A DNA stretch of 64,000 bases, from NCBI RefSeq assembly GCF_014648395.1, contig NZ_BMRA01000011.1:154921-218920 (forward strand), in the 5' to 3' direction. Positions 46,565 through 54,592 of this stretch are shown in pieces. The notes under the pieces are model-generated. The model saw nothing but the letters and a program-made list of their open reading frames with translations, did no database searches and was not told the DNA's origin. The first letter of the stretch is position 1, and each line of letters opens with the position of its first letter. This stretch comes from Micromonospora fulviviridis (GTDB lineage Bacteria; Actinomycetota; Actinomycetes; Mycobacteriales; Micromonosporaceae). Position numbers and translations under genes: made by a program.

Positions 46565-48511
46565 GTGGCAGCGGAGGACAACAAGAAGTACGGCGCCGAG
46601 TCGATCACCGTTCTCGAGGGCCTGGAGGCGGTCCGGAAGCGGCCCGGTATGTACATCGGGTCCACCGGTGAACGCGGCCTGCACCACCTCGTGTGGGAGG
46701 TCGTCGACAACGCGGTGGACGAGGCGCTGGCCGGCTACTGCGACACCATCGACGTGGTGCTGCTGGCCGACGGCGGCGTCCGGGTCACCGACAACGGGCG
46801 CGGCTTCCCGGTCGACCTCCACCCCAAGCTGAAGAAGCCGGGTGTCGAGGTCGCGCTGACCGTGCTGCACGCGGGCGGCAAGTTCGACGGCAAGGCGTAC
46901 GCGGTCTCCGGTGGCCTGCACGGCGTCGGCGTCTCGGTGGTGAACGCGCTCTCCACCCGGATGGCCGTGGAGATCCACAAGGACGGCTCCGTCTGGCGGC
47001 AGCAGTACCACAACTCGAAGCCGACCCCGCTGGAGAAGGGCGAGACGACCGGCCGCACCGGGTCGGCGGTCTCCTTCTGGCCCGACCCCGACGTGTTCGA
47101 GACGGTCGACTTCGACTTCCAGACCATCTACCGGCGCCTCCAGGAGATGGCCTTCCTCAACCGTGCCCTCCGCATCCACCTGCTCGACGAGCGGGTGGCC
47201 GAGGAGGAGGATGGCCGGCAGCGCGAGGTGACCTTCTACTACGAGGGCGGCATCGCCGACTTCGTCCGGCACCTCAACGCCTCCAAGAACCCGATCCACA
47301 AGACCGTGGTCGAGTTCGGCGCCGAGGAGGAGGGCATGTCGGTCGAGATCGCCATGCAGTGGAACGAGTCGTACGGCGAGTCGGTCTACACCTTCGCCAA
47401 CACGATCAACACCCACGAGGGCGGCACGCACGAGGAGGGCTTCCGGTCTGCGCTGACCAGCGTGGTCAACCGCTACGGCGCGGAGAAGAAGCTGCTCAAG
47501 GGCGACGAGAAGCTCTCCGGCGAGGACATCCGCGAGGGCCTTGCCGCGATCATCTCGGTCAAGCTGGCCAACCCGCAGTTCGAGGGCCAGACCAAGACCA
47601 AGCTCGGCAACACGCCGGTGAAGAGCTTCGTGCAGCGGGTCTGCAACGAGTGGCTGGTCGACTGGTTCGACCGCAACCCGGCCGAGGCCAAGATGATCAT
47701 CCAGAAGGCGTCCCAGGCGGCGCGAGCCCGGATCGCCGCGCAGCAGGCGCGCAAGCTGGCCCGGCGCAAGTCGCTGCTGGAGTCCGGCTCGATGCCGGGC
47801 AAGCTGGCCGACTGCCAGTCCACCGACCCGCGCGAGTCCGAGGTGTTCATCGTCGAGGGTGACTCCGCCGGCGGCTCGGCCAAGCAGGGGCGCGACCCGC
47901 GTACCCAGGCGATCCTGCCGATCCGCGGCAAGATTCTGAACGTGGAGAAGGCCCGCATCGACCGGGTGCTGAAGAACAACGAGGTCCAGGCGCTCATCAC
48001 CGCGCTGGGCACCGGCATCCACGACGACTTCGACATCGAGAAGCTGCGCTACCACAAGATCGTGCTGATGGCCGACGCCGACGTCGACGGCCAGCACATC
48101 CAGACGCTGCTGCTCACCCTGCTCTTCCGCTTCATGCGACCCCTTGTCGAGCTGGGCCACGTGTACCTGGCCGCCCCGCCGCTGTACAAGATCAAGTGGA
48201 ACAAGAAGGGCGACGACGCGCAGTACGCGTACTCGGACCGGGAGCGGGACGGGCTGATCGCGCTGCGCCAGCAGAAGAAGGCCAACGCACGGCCGGACGA
48301 CATCCAGCGGTTCAAGGGTCTCGGCGAGATGAACTATCCCGAGCTGTGGGAGACCACGATGAACCCGGCGACCCGCACCCTGCGCCAGGTGACGCTCGAC
48401 GACGCCGCAACCGCCGACGAGCTGTTCAGCGTCTTGATGGGCGAGGACGTCGAGGCGCGCCGGTCGTTCATCCAGCGCAACGCCAAGGACGTGCGGTTCC
48501 TGGACATCTGA
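46565..48511 (+). CDS. gyrB: DNA gyrase subunit B
   Basis: 648 residues from GTG 46565 (VAAEDNKKYGAESITVLEGL). GHKL ATPase with EVVDNAVDEALAGYC, TDNGRGFPV and GGLHGVGVSVVNALS. TOPRIM domain with EGDSAGGSAKQGRD and DADVDGQHI. C-terminal RFKGLGEMNYPELWETTMNP. Supplies the energy for negative supercoiling with GyrA. Confidence 0.97.
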   Translation: MAAEDNKKYGAESITVLEGLEAVRKRPGMYIGSTGERGLHHLVWEVVDNAVDEALAGYCDTIDVVLLADGGVRVTDNGRGFPVDLHPKLKKPGVEVALTVLHAGGKFDGKAYAVSGGLHGVGVSVVNALSTRMAVEIHKDGSVWRQQYHNSKPTPLEKGETTGRTGSAVSFWPDPDVFETVDFDFQTIYRRLQEMAFLNRALRIHLLDERVAEEEDGRQREVTFYYEGGIADFVRHLNASKNPIHKTVVEFGAEEEGMSVEIAMQWNESYGESVYTFANTINTHEGGTHEEGFRSALTSVVNRYGAEKKLLKGDEKLSGEDIREGLAAIISVKLANPQFEGQTKTKLGNTPVKSFVQRVCNEWLVDWFDRNPAEAKMIIQKASQAARARIAAQQARKLARRKSLLESGSMPGKLADCQSTDPRESEVFIVEGDSAGGSAKQGRDPRTQAILPIRGKILNVEKARIDRVLKNNEVQALITALGTGIHDDFDIEKLRYHKIVLMADADVDGQHIQTLLLTLLFRFMRPLVELGHVYLAAPPLYKIKWNKKGDDAQYAYSDRERDGLIALRQQKKANARPDDIQRFKGLGEMNYPELWETTMNPATRTLRQVTLDDAATADELFSVLMGEDVEARRSFIQRNAKDVRFLDI

Positions 48512-48565
48512 CGGGCCGGGCCGGGTCGGCCGGGGATCCACCGGCCGGCCCGGCGGTCCACAGAG

Positions 48566-48605
48566 TTATCCACAGTCTGGCCGGTTTCCACAGCCGTTAT
48601 CCACA
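48566..48605. promoter_or_regulatory. Two DnaA boxes between gyrB and gyrA
   Basis: TTATCCACA at 48566-48574 and again at 48597-48605, both perfect, same orientation, 31 bases apart, about 40-70 bases before gyrA. Confidence 0.8.
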
Positions 48606-48641
48606 GCACGAAAACGACTCTGAGTCTGATAAGGGTTAACA

Positions 48642-51167
48642 GTGACCGATACTCCCGAGTCCACGCCGAACGAGCCGGAGACCCCGGAGACACTCGCCGC
48701 GGTCGTCGCGCACGACCGGATCGAGCCGGTCGGGCTCGAGGTCGAGATGCAGCGCTCGTACCTCGACTACGCGATGAGCGTGATCGTCGGGCGGGCCCTG
48801 CCGGACGTCCGGGACGGGCTCAAGCCGGTCCACCGCAAGATCCTCTACGCCATGTTCGACTCCGGCTACCGGCCGGACCGCGGCTACGTGAAGTGCTCCC
48901 GCGTCGTCGGTGACGTGATGGGTCAGTTCCACCCGCACGGCGACTCGGCCATCTACGACGCGCTGGTCCGGATGGCGCAGCCCTGGTCGCTGCGCTACCC
49001 GCTGGTCGACGGCAACGGCAACTTCGGCTCGCCGGGCAACGACCCGGCCGCGGCCATGCGGTACACCGAGTGCAAGCTCGACCCGCTGGCGATGGAGATG
49101 CTCCGGGACATCGACGAGGACACCGTCGACCTCCAGGACAACTACGACGGCCGGGCCAAGGAGCCCACCATCCTGCCGTCCCGCATCCCCAACCTGCTGA
49201 TCAACGGCTCCGAGGGCATCGCGGTCGGCATGGCCACCAAGATCCCGCCGCACAACCTGCGCGAGATCGGCGCGGCCGTGCAGTGGTGCCTGGAGAACCC
49301 GGAGGCCGACGAGGCCACCACCCTCGAGGCGCTGCTGGAGATCGTCAAGGGCCCGGACTTCCCGACCCACGGCCTGATCGTCGGCCAGGCCGGCATCCAG
49401 GACGCCTACCGGACCGGGCGCGGCTCGATCCGGATGCGCGCGGTGGTCGAGGTCGAGGAGGACAAGCGCGGCCGGCCGGCGCTGGTGGTCAGCGAGCTGC
49501 CCTACCAGGTCAACCCGGACAACCTGGCCGAGCGGATCGCCGAGCTGATCAAGGAGGGCAAGCTCGCCGGGATCGCCGACATCCGCGACGAGTCCTCCGG
49601 GCGTACCGGCATGCGGATCGTGCTCGTGCTCAAGCGCGACGCGGTCGCCAAGGTGGTGCTGAACAACCTCTACAAGCACACCCAACTCCAGGAGACCTTC
49701 GGCGCCAACATGCTGGCGCTGGTCGACGGCGTGCCGCGCACGCTCAACCTGGCTCAGTTCCTCCGCTACTACGTCGAGCACCAGATCGAGGTCATCCGCC
49801 GGCGGACCGCGTTCCGGCTGCGCAAGGCCGAGGAGCGGGCGCACATCCTGCGCGGTCTGGCCAAGGCGCTGGACGCGCTCGACGAGGTGATCTCCCTGAT
49901 CCGGCGCTCGCCCACCGTCGAGGACGCCCGCCAGGGCCTGATCCGGCTGCTGGAGATCGACGAGGTCCAGGCGACCGCGATCCTCGACATGCAGCTGCGC
50001 CGGCTGGCCGCCCTGGAGCGGCAGCGCATCCTGGACGACCTGGCCAAGCTGGAAGTGGAGATCGCCGACCTCAAGGACATCCTGGCCAAGCCGGAGCGGC
50101 AGCGGAGGATCGTCTCCGAGGAGCTGGGCGAGATCGTGGCCAAGTGGGGCGACGACCGGCGCACCAAGATCGTGCCGTTCGACGGCGAGGTCTCGATGGA
50201 GGACCTCATCGCCCGCGAGGACGTGGTCGTCACGATCACCCGCACCGGGTACGCCAAGCGGACCAAGGTCGATCTCTACCGCTCCCAGCGGCGCGGCGGC
50301 AAGGGCGTCAGCGGGGCGACACTGCGGCAGGACGACATCGTCAGCCACTTCTTCGTATGCTCCACCCACGACTGGATCCTGTTCTTCACGAACAAGGGCC
50401 GGGTCTACCGGGCCAAGGCGTACGAGCTTCCCGAAGCCAGTAGGGTGGCCAAGGGCCAGCACGTGGCCAATCTGCTCGCCTTCCAAGCAGACGAGCAGAT
50501 CGCGCAGATCATCGAAATTCCGAACTACCAGGTGGCCCCCTACCTGGTACTGGCCACGAAGAACGGCCTGGTGAAGAAGACGCGGCTCGAGGAGTTCGAC
50601 TCCAACCGTTCCGGCGGAGTCATCGCGATCAACCTGCGCGATGAGGACGAGCTGGTCGGTGCTGCCCTCGTCGCCCCGACCGACGACCTGCTGCTGGTCT
50701 CCAAGAACGCCCAGGCGATTCGGTTCAACGCCAGCGACGAGGCGCTGCGCCCGATGGGCCGCGCCACCTCTGGTGTGATCGGCATGCGCTTCAGCGAGGA
50801 GGATGTCCTGCTGGCGATGGAGGTCGTCCGCGAGGGCATGGAAATGGACGTGCTGGTCGCGACGAACGGGGGATACGCGAAACGTACCCCGATCGAGGAA
50901 TACCCGGTCCAGGGCCGGGGAGGTAAGGGCGTGCTGACTGCGAAGATCACCGAGCGACGCGGTGGTCTGGTCGGCGCGGTGGTGATCAGCCCGGACGACG
51001 AGCTGTTCGCCATCACCAGCAACGGTGGCGTCATCCGGACTCCGGTGAAGCCTGTACGCCGTACGCGGGACCGGAACACAATGGGGGTCAAGCTGATGGA
51101 CCTCCCGGACGGCGTGACTATCGTGGCGATTGCTCGCAATGCCGACGAGCCTGACGAACAGGACTAG
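48642..51167 (+). CDS. gyrA: DNA gyrase subunit A
   Basis: 841 residues from GTG 48642. Breakage-reunion domain with the catalytic tyrosine in AAMRYTECKL and the quinolone-determining stretch QFHPHGDSAIYDALVRMAQ, keeping Ser and Asp at the positions usually mutated to resistance. The C-terminal beta-pinwheel includes the GyrA box (QRRGGKGVSG). 130 bases after gyrB. Confidence 0.97.
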   Translation: MTDTPESTPNEPETPETLAAVVAHDRIEPVGLEVEMQRSYLDYAMSVIVGRALPDVRDGLKPVHRKILYAMFDSGYRPDRGYVKCSRVVGDVMGQFHPHGDSAIYDALVRMAQPWSLRYPLVDGNGNFGSPGNDPAAAMRYTECKLDPLAMEMLRDIDEDTVDLQDNYDGRAKEPTILPSRIPNLLINGSEGIAVGMATKIPPHNLREIGAAVQWCLENPEADEATTLEALLEIVKGPDFPTHGLIVGQAGIQDAYRTGRGSIRMRAVVEVEEDKRGRPALVVSELPYQVNPDNLAERIAELIKEGKLAGIADIRDESSGRTGMRIVLVLKRDAVAKVVLNNLYKHTQLQETFGANMLALVDGVPRTLNLAQFLRYYVEHQIEVIRRRTAFRLRKAEERAHILRGLAKALDALDEVISLIRRSPTVEDARQGLIRLLEIDEVQATAILDMQLRRLAALERQRILDDLAKLEVEIADLKDILAKPERQRRIVSEELGEIVAKWGDDRRTKIVPFDGEVSMEDLIAREDVVVTITRTGYAKRTKVDLYRSQRRGGKGVSGATLRQDDIVSHFFVCSTHDWILFFTNKGRVYRAKAYELPEASRVAKGQHVANLLAFQADEQIAQIIEIPNYQVAPYLVLATKNGLVKKTRLEEFDSNRSGGVIAINLRDEDELVGAALVAPTDDLLLVSKNAQAIRFNASDEALRPMGRATSGVIGMRFSEEDVLLAMEVVREGMEMDVLVATNGGYAKRTPIEEYPVQGRGGKGVLTAKITERRGGLVGAVVISPDDELFAITSNGGVIRTPVKPVRRTRDRNTMGVKLMDLPDGVTIVAIARNADEPDEQD

Positions 51168-51170
51168 TTG

Positions 51171-52088
51171 ATGACGGAGACACAGGCGAAGTCGGGGAAC
51201 AAGGGGACCTCGGCCAACCCGGTCGACGAGGAGGCCGCACAGGGCGGTACACCAGCGACCGGCCGCGCGGCCGTGGGCCGGGCCACCGTCCCCGCCGACG
51301 CGCCTGCCCCGAAGTTCACCCGGGCCCCCGGCATGGCCCCGCCGCCGGACAAGCCCGGTGCGGACTCGAGCCCGTCCGAGCAGGCCGAGACGAAGGTCGA
51401 CGCCCCGACGTCGGCCGACGGCTTGGCCGCCCCGGCCGCGGCGAAGCCCGCCACGACACCGCAGCCGGCCCAGCCGGTCCAGCCGGCGGCGGCCGCCCGG
51501 CCGTCCACCGGCACCACCGGCACCCAGCCGCGTGTCGGCGCGGGCCTCGGCACGGCGCCGAAGCCGTCGCCCGACGGCGCGCGTCCCGGCACCTCGGGCC
51601 GCCCCGCGAACGGGGGCGGCCTGCCGCCGGGCATCAGCGGTGCGGCCGCCGTCGGGGCCGCCCGCGTGGGTGAGGCGGTACGCGCCGCGCGTACCTCGGT
51701 CAGCTCGGCCGCGTCGCGCGGACCGCGCCGGGCCCGGCTGAACCTCAAGCGGATCGACCCGTGGTCCGTGATGAAGTTCGCGTTCGCGGTCTCCGTGGTG
51801 CTCTTCATCGTGGTGGTCGTCGCCACCTCGGTGCTCTACCTCGCCCTGGACGCGATGGGCGTGTTCAAGAGCGTGAACGACAGCCTCACCGACCTGGTGA
51901 ACGCCGGCGGCGGCCAGGGCGGCGGCGGCTTCCGGATCACCGCCAAGGGCGTGATCCTCAGCTCCGCCCTGATCGGCCTGGTCAACGTTGTGCTCTTCAC
52001 CGCGCTGGCCACGCTGGGCGCGTTCGTCTACAACGTCTGCGCCGACCTGGTCGGCGGGATCGAGCTGACGCTCGCCGAGCGGGACTGA
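51171..52088 (+). CDS. DUF3566 domain membrane protein
   Basis: 305 residues from ATG 51171. The first ~180 residues are Ala/Pro/Thr-rich and disordered. The DUF3566 domain follows (ARLNLKRIDPWSVMKFAFAVSVVLFIVVVVATSVLYLAL, FKSVNDSLTDLVN, VILSSALIGLVNVVLFTALATLGAFVYNVCADLVGGIELTL) with two membrane helices. Always found after gyrA in actinobacteria (Rv0007); related to CwsA, linked to cell shape. Confidence 0.92.
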   Translation: MTETQAKSGNKGTSANPVDEEAAQGGTPATGRAAVGRATVPADAPAPKFTRAPGMAPPPDKPGADSSPSEQAETKVDAPTSADGLAAPAAAKPATTPQPAQPVQPAAAARPSTGTTGTQPRVGAGLGTAPKPSPDGARPGTSGRPANGGGLPPGISGAAAVGAARVGEAVRAARTSVSSAASRGPRRARLNLKRIDPWSVMKFAFAVSVVLFIVVVVATSVLYLALDAMGVFKSVNDSLTDLVNAGGGQGGGGFRITAKGVILSSALIGLVNVVLFTALATLGAFVYNVCADLVGGIELTLAERD

Positions 52089-52096
52089 CCCGACGA

Positions 52097-52136
52097 CGAC
52101 GCCGGGGCACCGCGTAAAGCGGTCGCCCCGGCGTCG
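52097..52136 (+). terminator. Terminator after the DUF3566 gene
   Basis: GACGCCGGGGC / GCCCCGGCGTC stem with an inner CCGC/GCGG pair and an AAA-containing loop. Confidence 0.75.
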
Positions 52137-52237
52137 CGTGTCCGGGTAGGTTCAGGATGGCGCGGGTGAGCGCGCCGGCAGGGGCCCCCGATTTGGGAGC
52201 CACGGCGGCGATGGGTTAACCTTGCTCGTCGCTACGC

Positions 52238-52311
52238 GGGGCTATAGCTCAGTCGGTTAGAGCGCAGAGCTGATAACTCTGAGGTCGCTGGTTCGATTCC
52301 AGCTAGCCCCA
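52238..52311 (+). tRNA. ileT: tRNA-Ile (GAT anticodon)
   Basis: Cloverleaf of 74 bases: acceptor GGGGCTA/TAGCCCC, D-arm GCTCAGTCGGTTAGAGC, anticodon loop CTGATAA with GAT, T-arm GCTGGTTCGATTCCAGC. The 3' CCA is not encoded (ACCG follows), so CCA addition is needed. Confidence 0.97.
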
Positions 52312-52354
52312 CCGCACATCGTCCGACGATAGTCGAGCGCGAGGGGTCAAGCCC

Positions 52355-52483
52355 ATGTTCAAGAAGCTCCTGATCCTGGTCGGCGTCGTCGGCGTTGCCG
52401 CCGTCGTGGCCAAGAAGATCAAGGCCTCGAACGACGAGCGCGCTCTGTGGCACGAGGCGACCACCGCGCCCGACCTGCGCTGA
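52355..52483 (+). CDS. DLW-39 family small protein
   Basis: 42 residues, read directly: MFKKLLILVGVVGVAAVVAK, then KIKASNDERALWHEATTAPD and LR. One N-terminal membrane helix and a short charged tail with the conserved LW. GAGGGG lies upstream. Typically encoded between the tRNA-Ile and tRNA-Ala genes of actinobacteria. Function unknown. Confidence 0.88.
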   Translation: MFKKLLILVGVVGVAAVVAKKIKASNDERALWHEATTAPDLR

Positions 52484-52529
52484 CCGCGCCTCCTCCGACT
52501 GCCAGCACCGGGCGACTCCGCCCGTTCTC

Positions 52530-52602
52530 GGGGCCCTAGCTCAACTGGCAGAGCACTGCCTTTGCAAGGCAGGGGTTAGGGGTTCAAGTCCCCTGGGCTC
52601 CA
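52530..52602 (+). tRNA. alaT: tRNA-Ala (TGC anticodon)
   Basis: 73-base cloverleaf: acceptor GGGGCCC/GGGCTCC with one G-U pair, anticodon loop TTTGCAA with TGC, T-arm AGGGGTTCAAGTCCCCT. CCA is encoded at 52603-52605, unlike the tRNA-Ile. Accessory DNA starts right after it. Confidence 0.97.
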
Positions 52603-52663
52603 CCAGCACGAACACCGGTTGATCTCGGTCCCGGGTACAGCCAAGCGGTCACGCCGTCCCCTT

Positions 52664-52763
52664 ATGGGAGAGATCGGCGAGGGCACCAGCAGTGTTGTCG
52701 AGCTGCGGGATCCGACCGCACACGCCGAAGTCATGGCCCTACGTCACGCCGGCACCAACCTGG
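52664..52763 (+). pseudogene. Nucleoside deaminase pseudogene, N-terminal fragment
   Basis: The frame MGEIGEGTSSVVELRDPTAH-AEVMALRHAGTNL contains the HAE zinc/catalytic motif of cytidine/guanine deaminases. Its earlier N-terminus is missing or scrambled. The coding frame breaks at 52763, where the mobile element starts. The matching C-terminal part resumes at 53717. Confidence 0.8.
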
Positions 52764-53019
52764 TACTCCAACATCACTTGATCTTTGGGCCTGACCCGCT
52801 TTGACGGCGGCCGATCAAGCAGGGGAGTCATTTGCATGGACCATGGGGCACGCTCGGTGCCGACAACCGGCCCGCCACGGGTCGCCGAGGGTCGCCCCGT
52901 AGCTGGGTGCGGTGATCCGTCAGGTGCGGGTCCTGCCGTCACGGGCACGCGCCAGGGTTGACAACCTTTGTTGTCGCGCGGACCCTGAGGGTGAGCTACC
53001 TGGCGAGAGGAGTCGCACC

Positions 53020-53436
53020 ATGCGGGATCTGACACCGGATGAGCACCAGGAGTTGCGGCGAGAGCTTGGTGCTGTTGCCGCCGATTGGGCGCGGCGGCTG
53101 ACGGCCGCCGGCCCCGATGCCCGCGCCCTGGGCGACCATGAGTCGGGGGGCGAGCAGCGGATGCTGGCCGCCCACCTGGCACGCATGGCGGCAGGTGAAC
53201 AGATGCGCCGCCTGCTCGCTGACATCGTGTCCGACAGCGCGGAGGAAGCGGTGCAGTGCGGTGCCGGCTATCCCGAGCTAGGCGCGGCGGTAGGTGCCAG
53301 CCGGCAAGCGGCACGAAAGCGTTGGCCCCACCTGTCGATCTCGAGGAAGCGTGCCGGCGAGTGGAAGCAGCCGCCCGGAGGCCTCGGTTCCCAGGCCGGC
53401 GAGAGTTACCTGGGATACCCGAAGGGAGGGGCCTAG
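53020..53436 (+). CDS. Small helical protein with HTH-like segment, passenger gene
   Basis: 138 residues from ATG 53020 with GAGAGGAG upstream. N-terminal helices (MRDLTPDEHQELRRELGAVA, then ADWARRLTAAG). A central segment YPELGAAVGASRQAARKRWP looks like a helix-turn-helix. The basic C-terminus has little structure. Its stop (TAG) forms part of the CTAG that borders the IS remnant. Lies between two IS-like ends, so it may be a passenger or a gene trapped by the element. Function unknown. Confidence 0.6.
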   Translation: MRDLTPDEHQELRRELGAVAADWARRLTAAGPDARALGDHESGGEQRMLAAHLARMAAGEQMRRLLADIVSDSAEEAVQCGAGYPELGAAVGASRQAARKRWPHLSISRKRAGEWKQPPGGLGSQAGESYLGYPKGGA

Positions 53437-53716
53437 TATTCCAGCTCACTTGATCTTTCGGCCGGCGCTGTGTCCGGATCTGCGCTGATAGTGGGAGCGC
53501 CGGGCTCGGGCTTGGGATGTTCGTCGCCAGATCGACCAGTGCAGGGTGTGCGCTGGCGAGGCGCCCAGCACAGGTAGAAGGCCAGCCGCCGGTGCATCGC
53601 CTGCGGATCAGCGTGACCCGCCTGCTCCGCGAGGGACCAGCAGGTCTTACGTTCCACACCCGACAGCAGCCCCTCCACGAACTGCCCCGCGGTCCGGCGT
53701 GGCTCCGCCCGGAGTA
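53437..53716 (-). mobile_element. 280-bp IS701-family remnant flanked by CTAG
   Basis: Starts TATTCC and ends GGAGTA, with a perfect CTAG on each side (53433-53436 and 53717-53720), as expected for IS701-family 4-bp YTAR duplications. The minus strand from ~53710 encodes the transposase N-terminus (RRTAGQFVEGLLSGVERKTC, then WSLAEQAGHADPQAMHRRL) before the reading frame becomes unrelated. All catalytic parts are deleted. Confidence 0.75.
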
Positions 53717-53893
53717 CTAGGGCGACACCTCCTCGAAGACGGCGTCATGTACGCCGGCAGCGAGCCCTGCCTCGTGTGCCTCATGGCCTGCTACTGGGCG
53801 CGCATCCCCCGCCTGAACTTCGGAGCCACCGGCCACGACGTGTTACGCAAGTGGGCCGACATGCTGCCCTCACCGGTCGAGCCGAGGTTCTGA
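53717..53893 (+). pseudogene. Nucleoside deaminase pseudogene, C-terminal fragment
   Basis: The frame GRHLLEDGVMYAGSEPCLVC, LMACYWARIPRLNFGATGHD contains the PCxxC zinc site of the deaminase whose HAE half lies at 52664-52763. After GATGHDV it jumps to LRKWADMLPSPVEPRF, which looks like the family C-terminus after an internal deletion (from memory of homologues). Not functional. Confidence 0.8.
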
Positions 53894-54028
53894 CAAGGCC
53901 ATAGGACATGATCCGAGGTCCGCCTTTCGGAGGGTGACCGGGTCGAGAACGGTGACCGATGTAAGAAACGGCGTGCCCGAGACATTTCCTGGTGACGGGG
54001 GAACCTCTGACAGGAAGGGCCGAAGCCA

Positions 54029-54592
54029 GTGCCAGAACTTCAACCGGAGGACCATTTCACCGCTGTGTACCAGGCGCATTACCGGCAGGTGTATGCGTAT
54101 GCCGTCACGCGCGCCGGTCGCCAGTTGGCCGATGAGGTCGTGGCCGAGACGTTCCTGGTGGCGTGGCGGCGGTTGCCGGAACTGCCGAGGGCAACGCCGC
54201 TGCCATGGCTGCTTGCCGTCGCCCGCAATGTCGTGGGCGAGCGATACCGCGCGGAGGAACGGCAGCAGGCCATCGCGGCCGAGATGCGCGCGTGGATCGC
54301 CGACGAGGAGTTGTCCGTCGTCGACGTGGCAGACGGCGTCGCCGAGCGGGCCGCGGTGCTCACTGCTCTGGCCCAGTTGTCCGACGGTGACCGCGAATTG
54401 TTGACGCTGGTTGCCTGGCATGGGCTCGCGCCGGGTCAGGCGGCCCGGGTCCTCGGCTGTTCCACAGCGACGTACTACGTGCGCCTGCACCGCGCCCGGC
54501 GTCACTTCAAGGTCGCCATGGCTGCCGCCATCGGACCGGAATCCCCCCGATCTGCCCTCGCCACGCTCGTACCGAAGGAGTCGATCCGATGA
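54029..54592 (+). CDS. ECF RNA polymerase sigma factor
   Basis: 187 residues from GTG 54029 with AGGAAGGG upstream. Region 2: FTAVYQAHYRQVYAYAVTRAGRQLADEVVAETFLVAWRRLPELP. Region 4: LAQLSDGDRELLTLVAWHGLAPGQAARVLGCSTATYYVRLHRARRHF. Overlaps the next gene by four bases (ATGA). Base composition is slightly less GC-rich at third positions than the core genes, fitting accessory DNA. Confidence 0.9.
   Translation: MPELQPEDHFTAVYQAHYRQVYAYAVTRAGRQLADEVVAETFLVAWRRLPELPRATPLPWLLAVARNVVGERYRAEERQQAIAAEMRAWIADEELSVVDVADGVAERAAVLTALAQLSDGDRELLTLVAWHGLAPGQAARVLGCSTATYYVRLHRARRHFKVAMAAAIGPESPRSALATLVPKESIR

Larger units (their letters stand above)
52764..53716. mobile_element. IS701-type derivative with passenger gene, inserted in the deaminase
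   Basis: Bounded by TACTCC (52764-52769) and GGAGTA (53711-53716) inverted ends. Flanked by CTGG on the left and CTAG on the right, close to a 4-bp CTAG target duplication. Removing it restores N-L-G-R-H in the deaminase frame. It contains a small gene (53020-53436) and the 280-bp transposase remnant 53437-53716. The left end and an internal copy at 53437 share TCACTTGATCTTT (52774 and 53446). Confidence 0.7.

Noticed and set aside
52232..52453. Minus-strand frame with GLAGIEPATSELSALRSNRL
   Set aside because: This is the familiar spurious translation of the antisense strand of a tRNA gene.
52530..52605. tRNA-Ala as the attachment site of an integrative element
   Set aside because: No repeat of the tRNA 3' end was seen downstream and no integrase gene is present. 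The accessory DNA right after it is better explained by the IS insertion.
52739..53659. A 306-codon minus-strand frame across the IS element
   Set aside because: It is not in the transposase frame and shows no domain; the recognisable transposase fragment lies in another frame.
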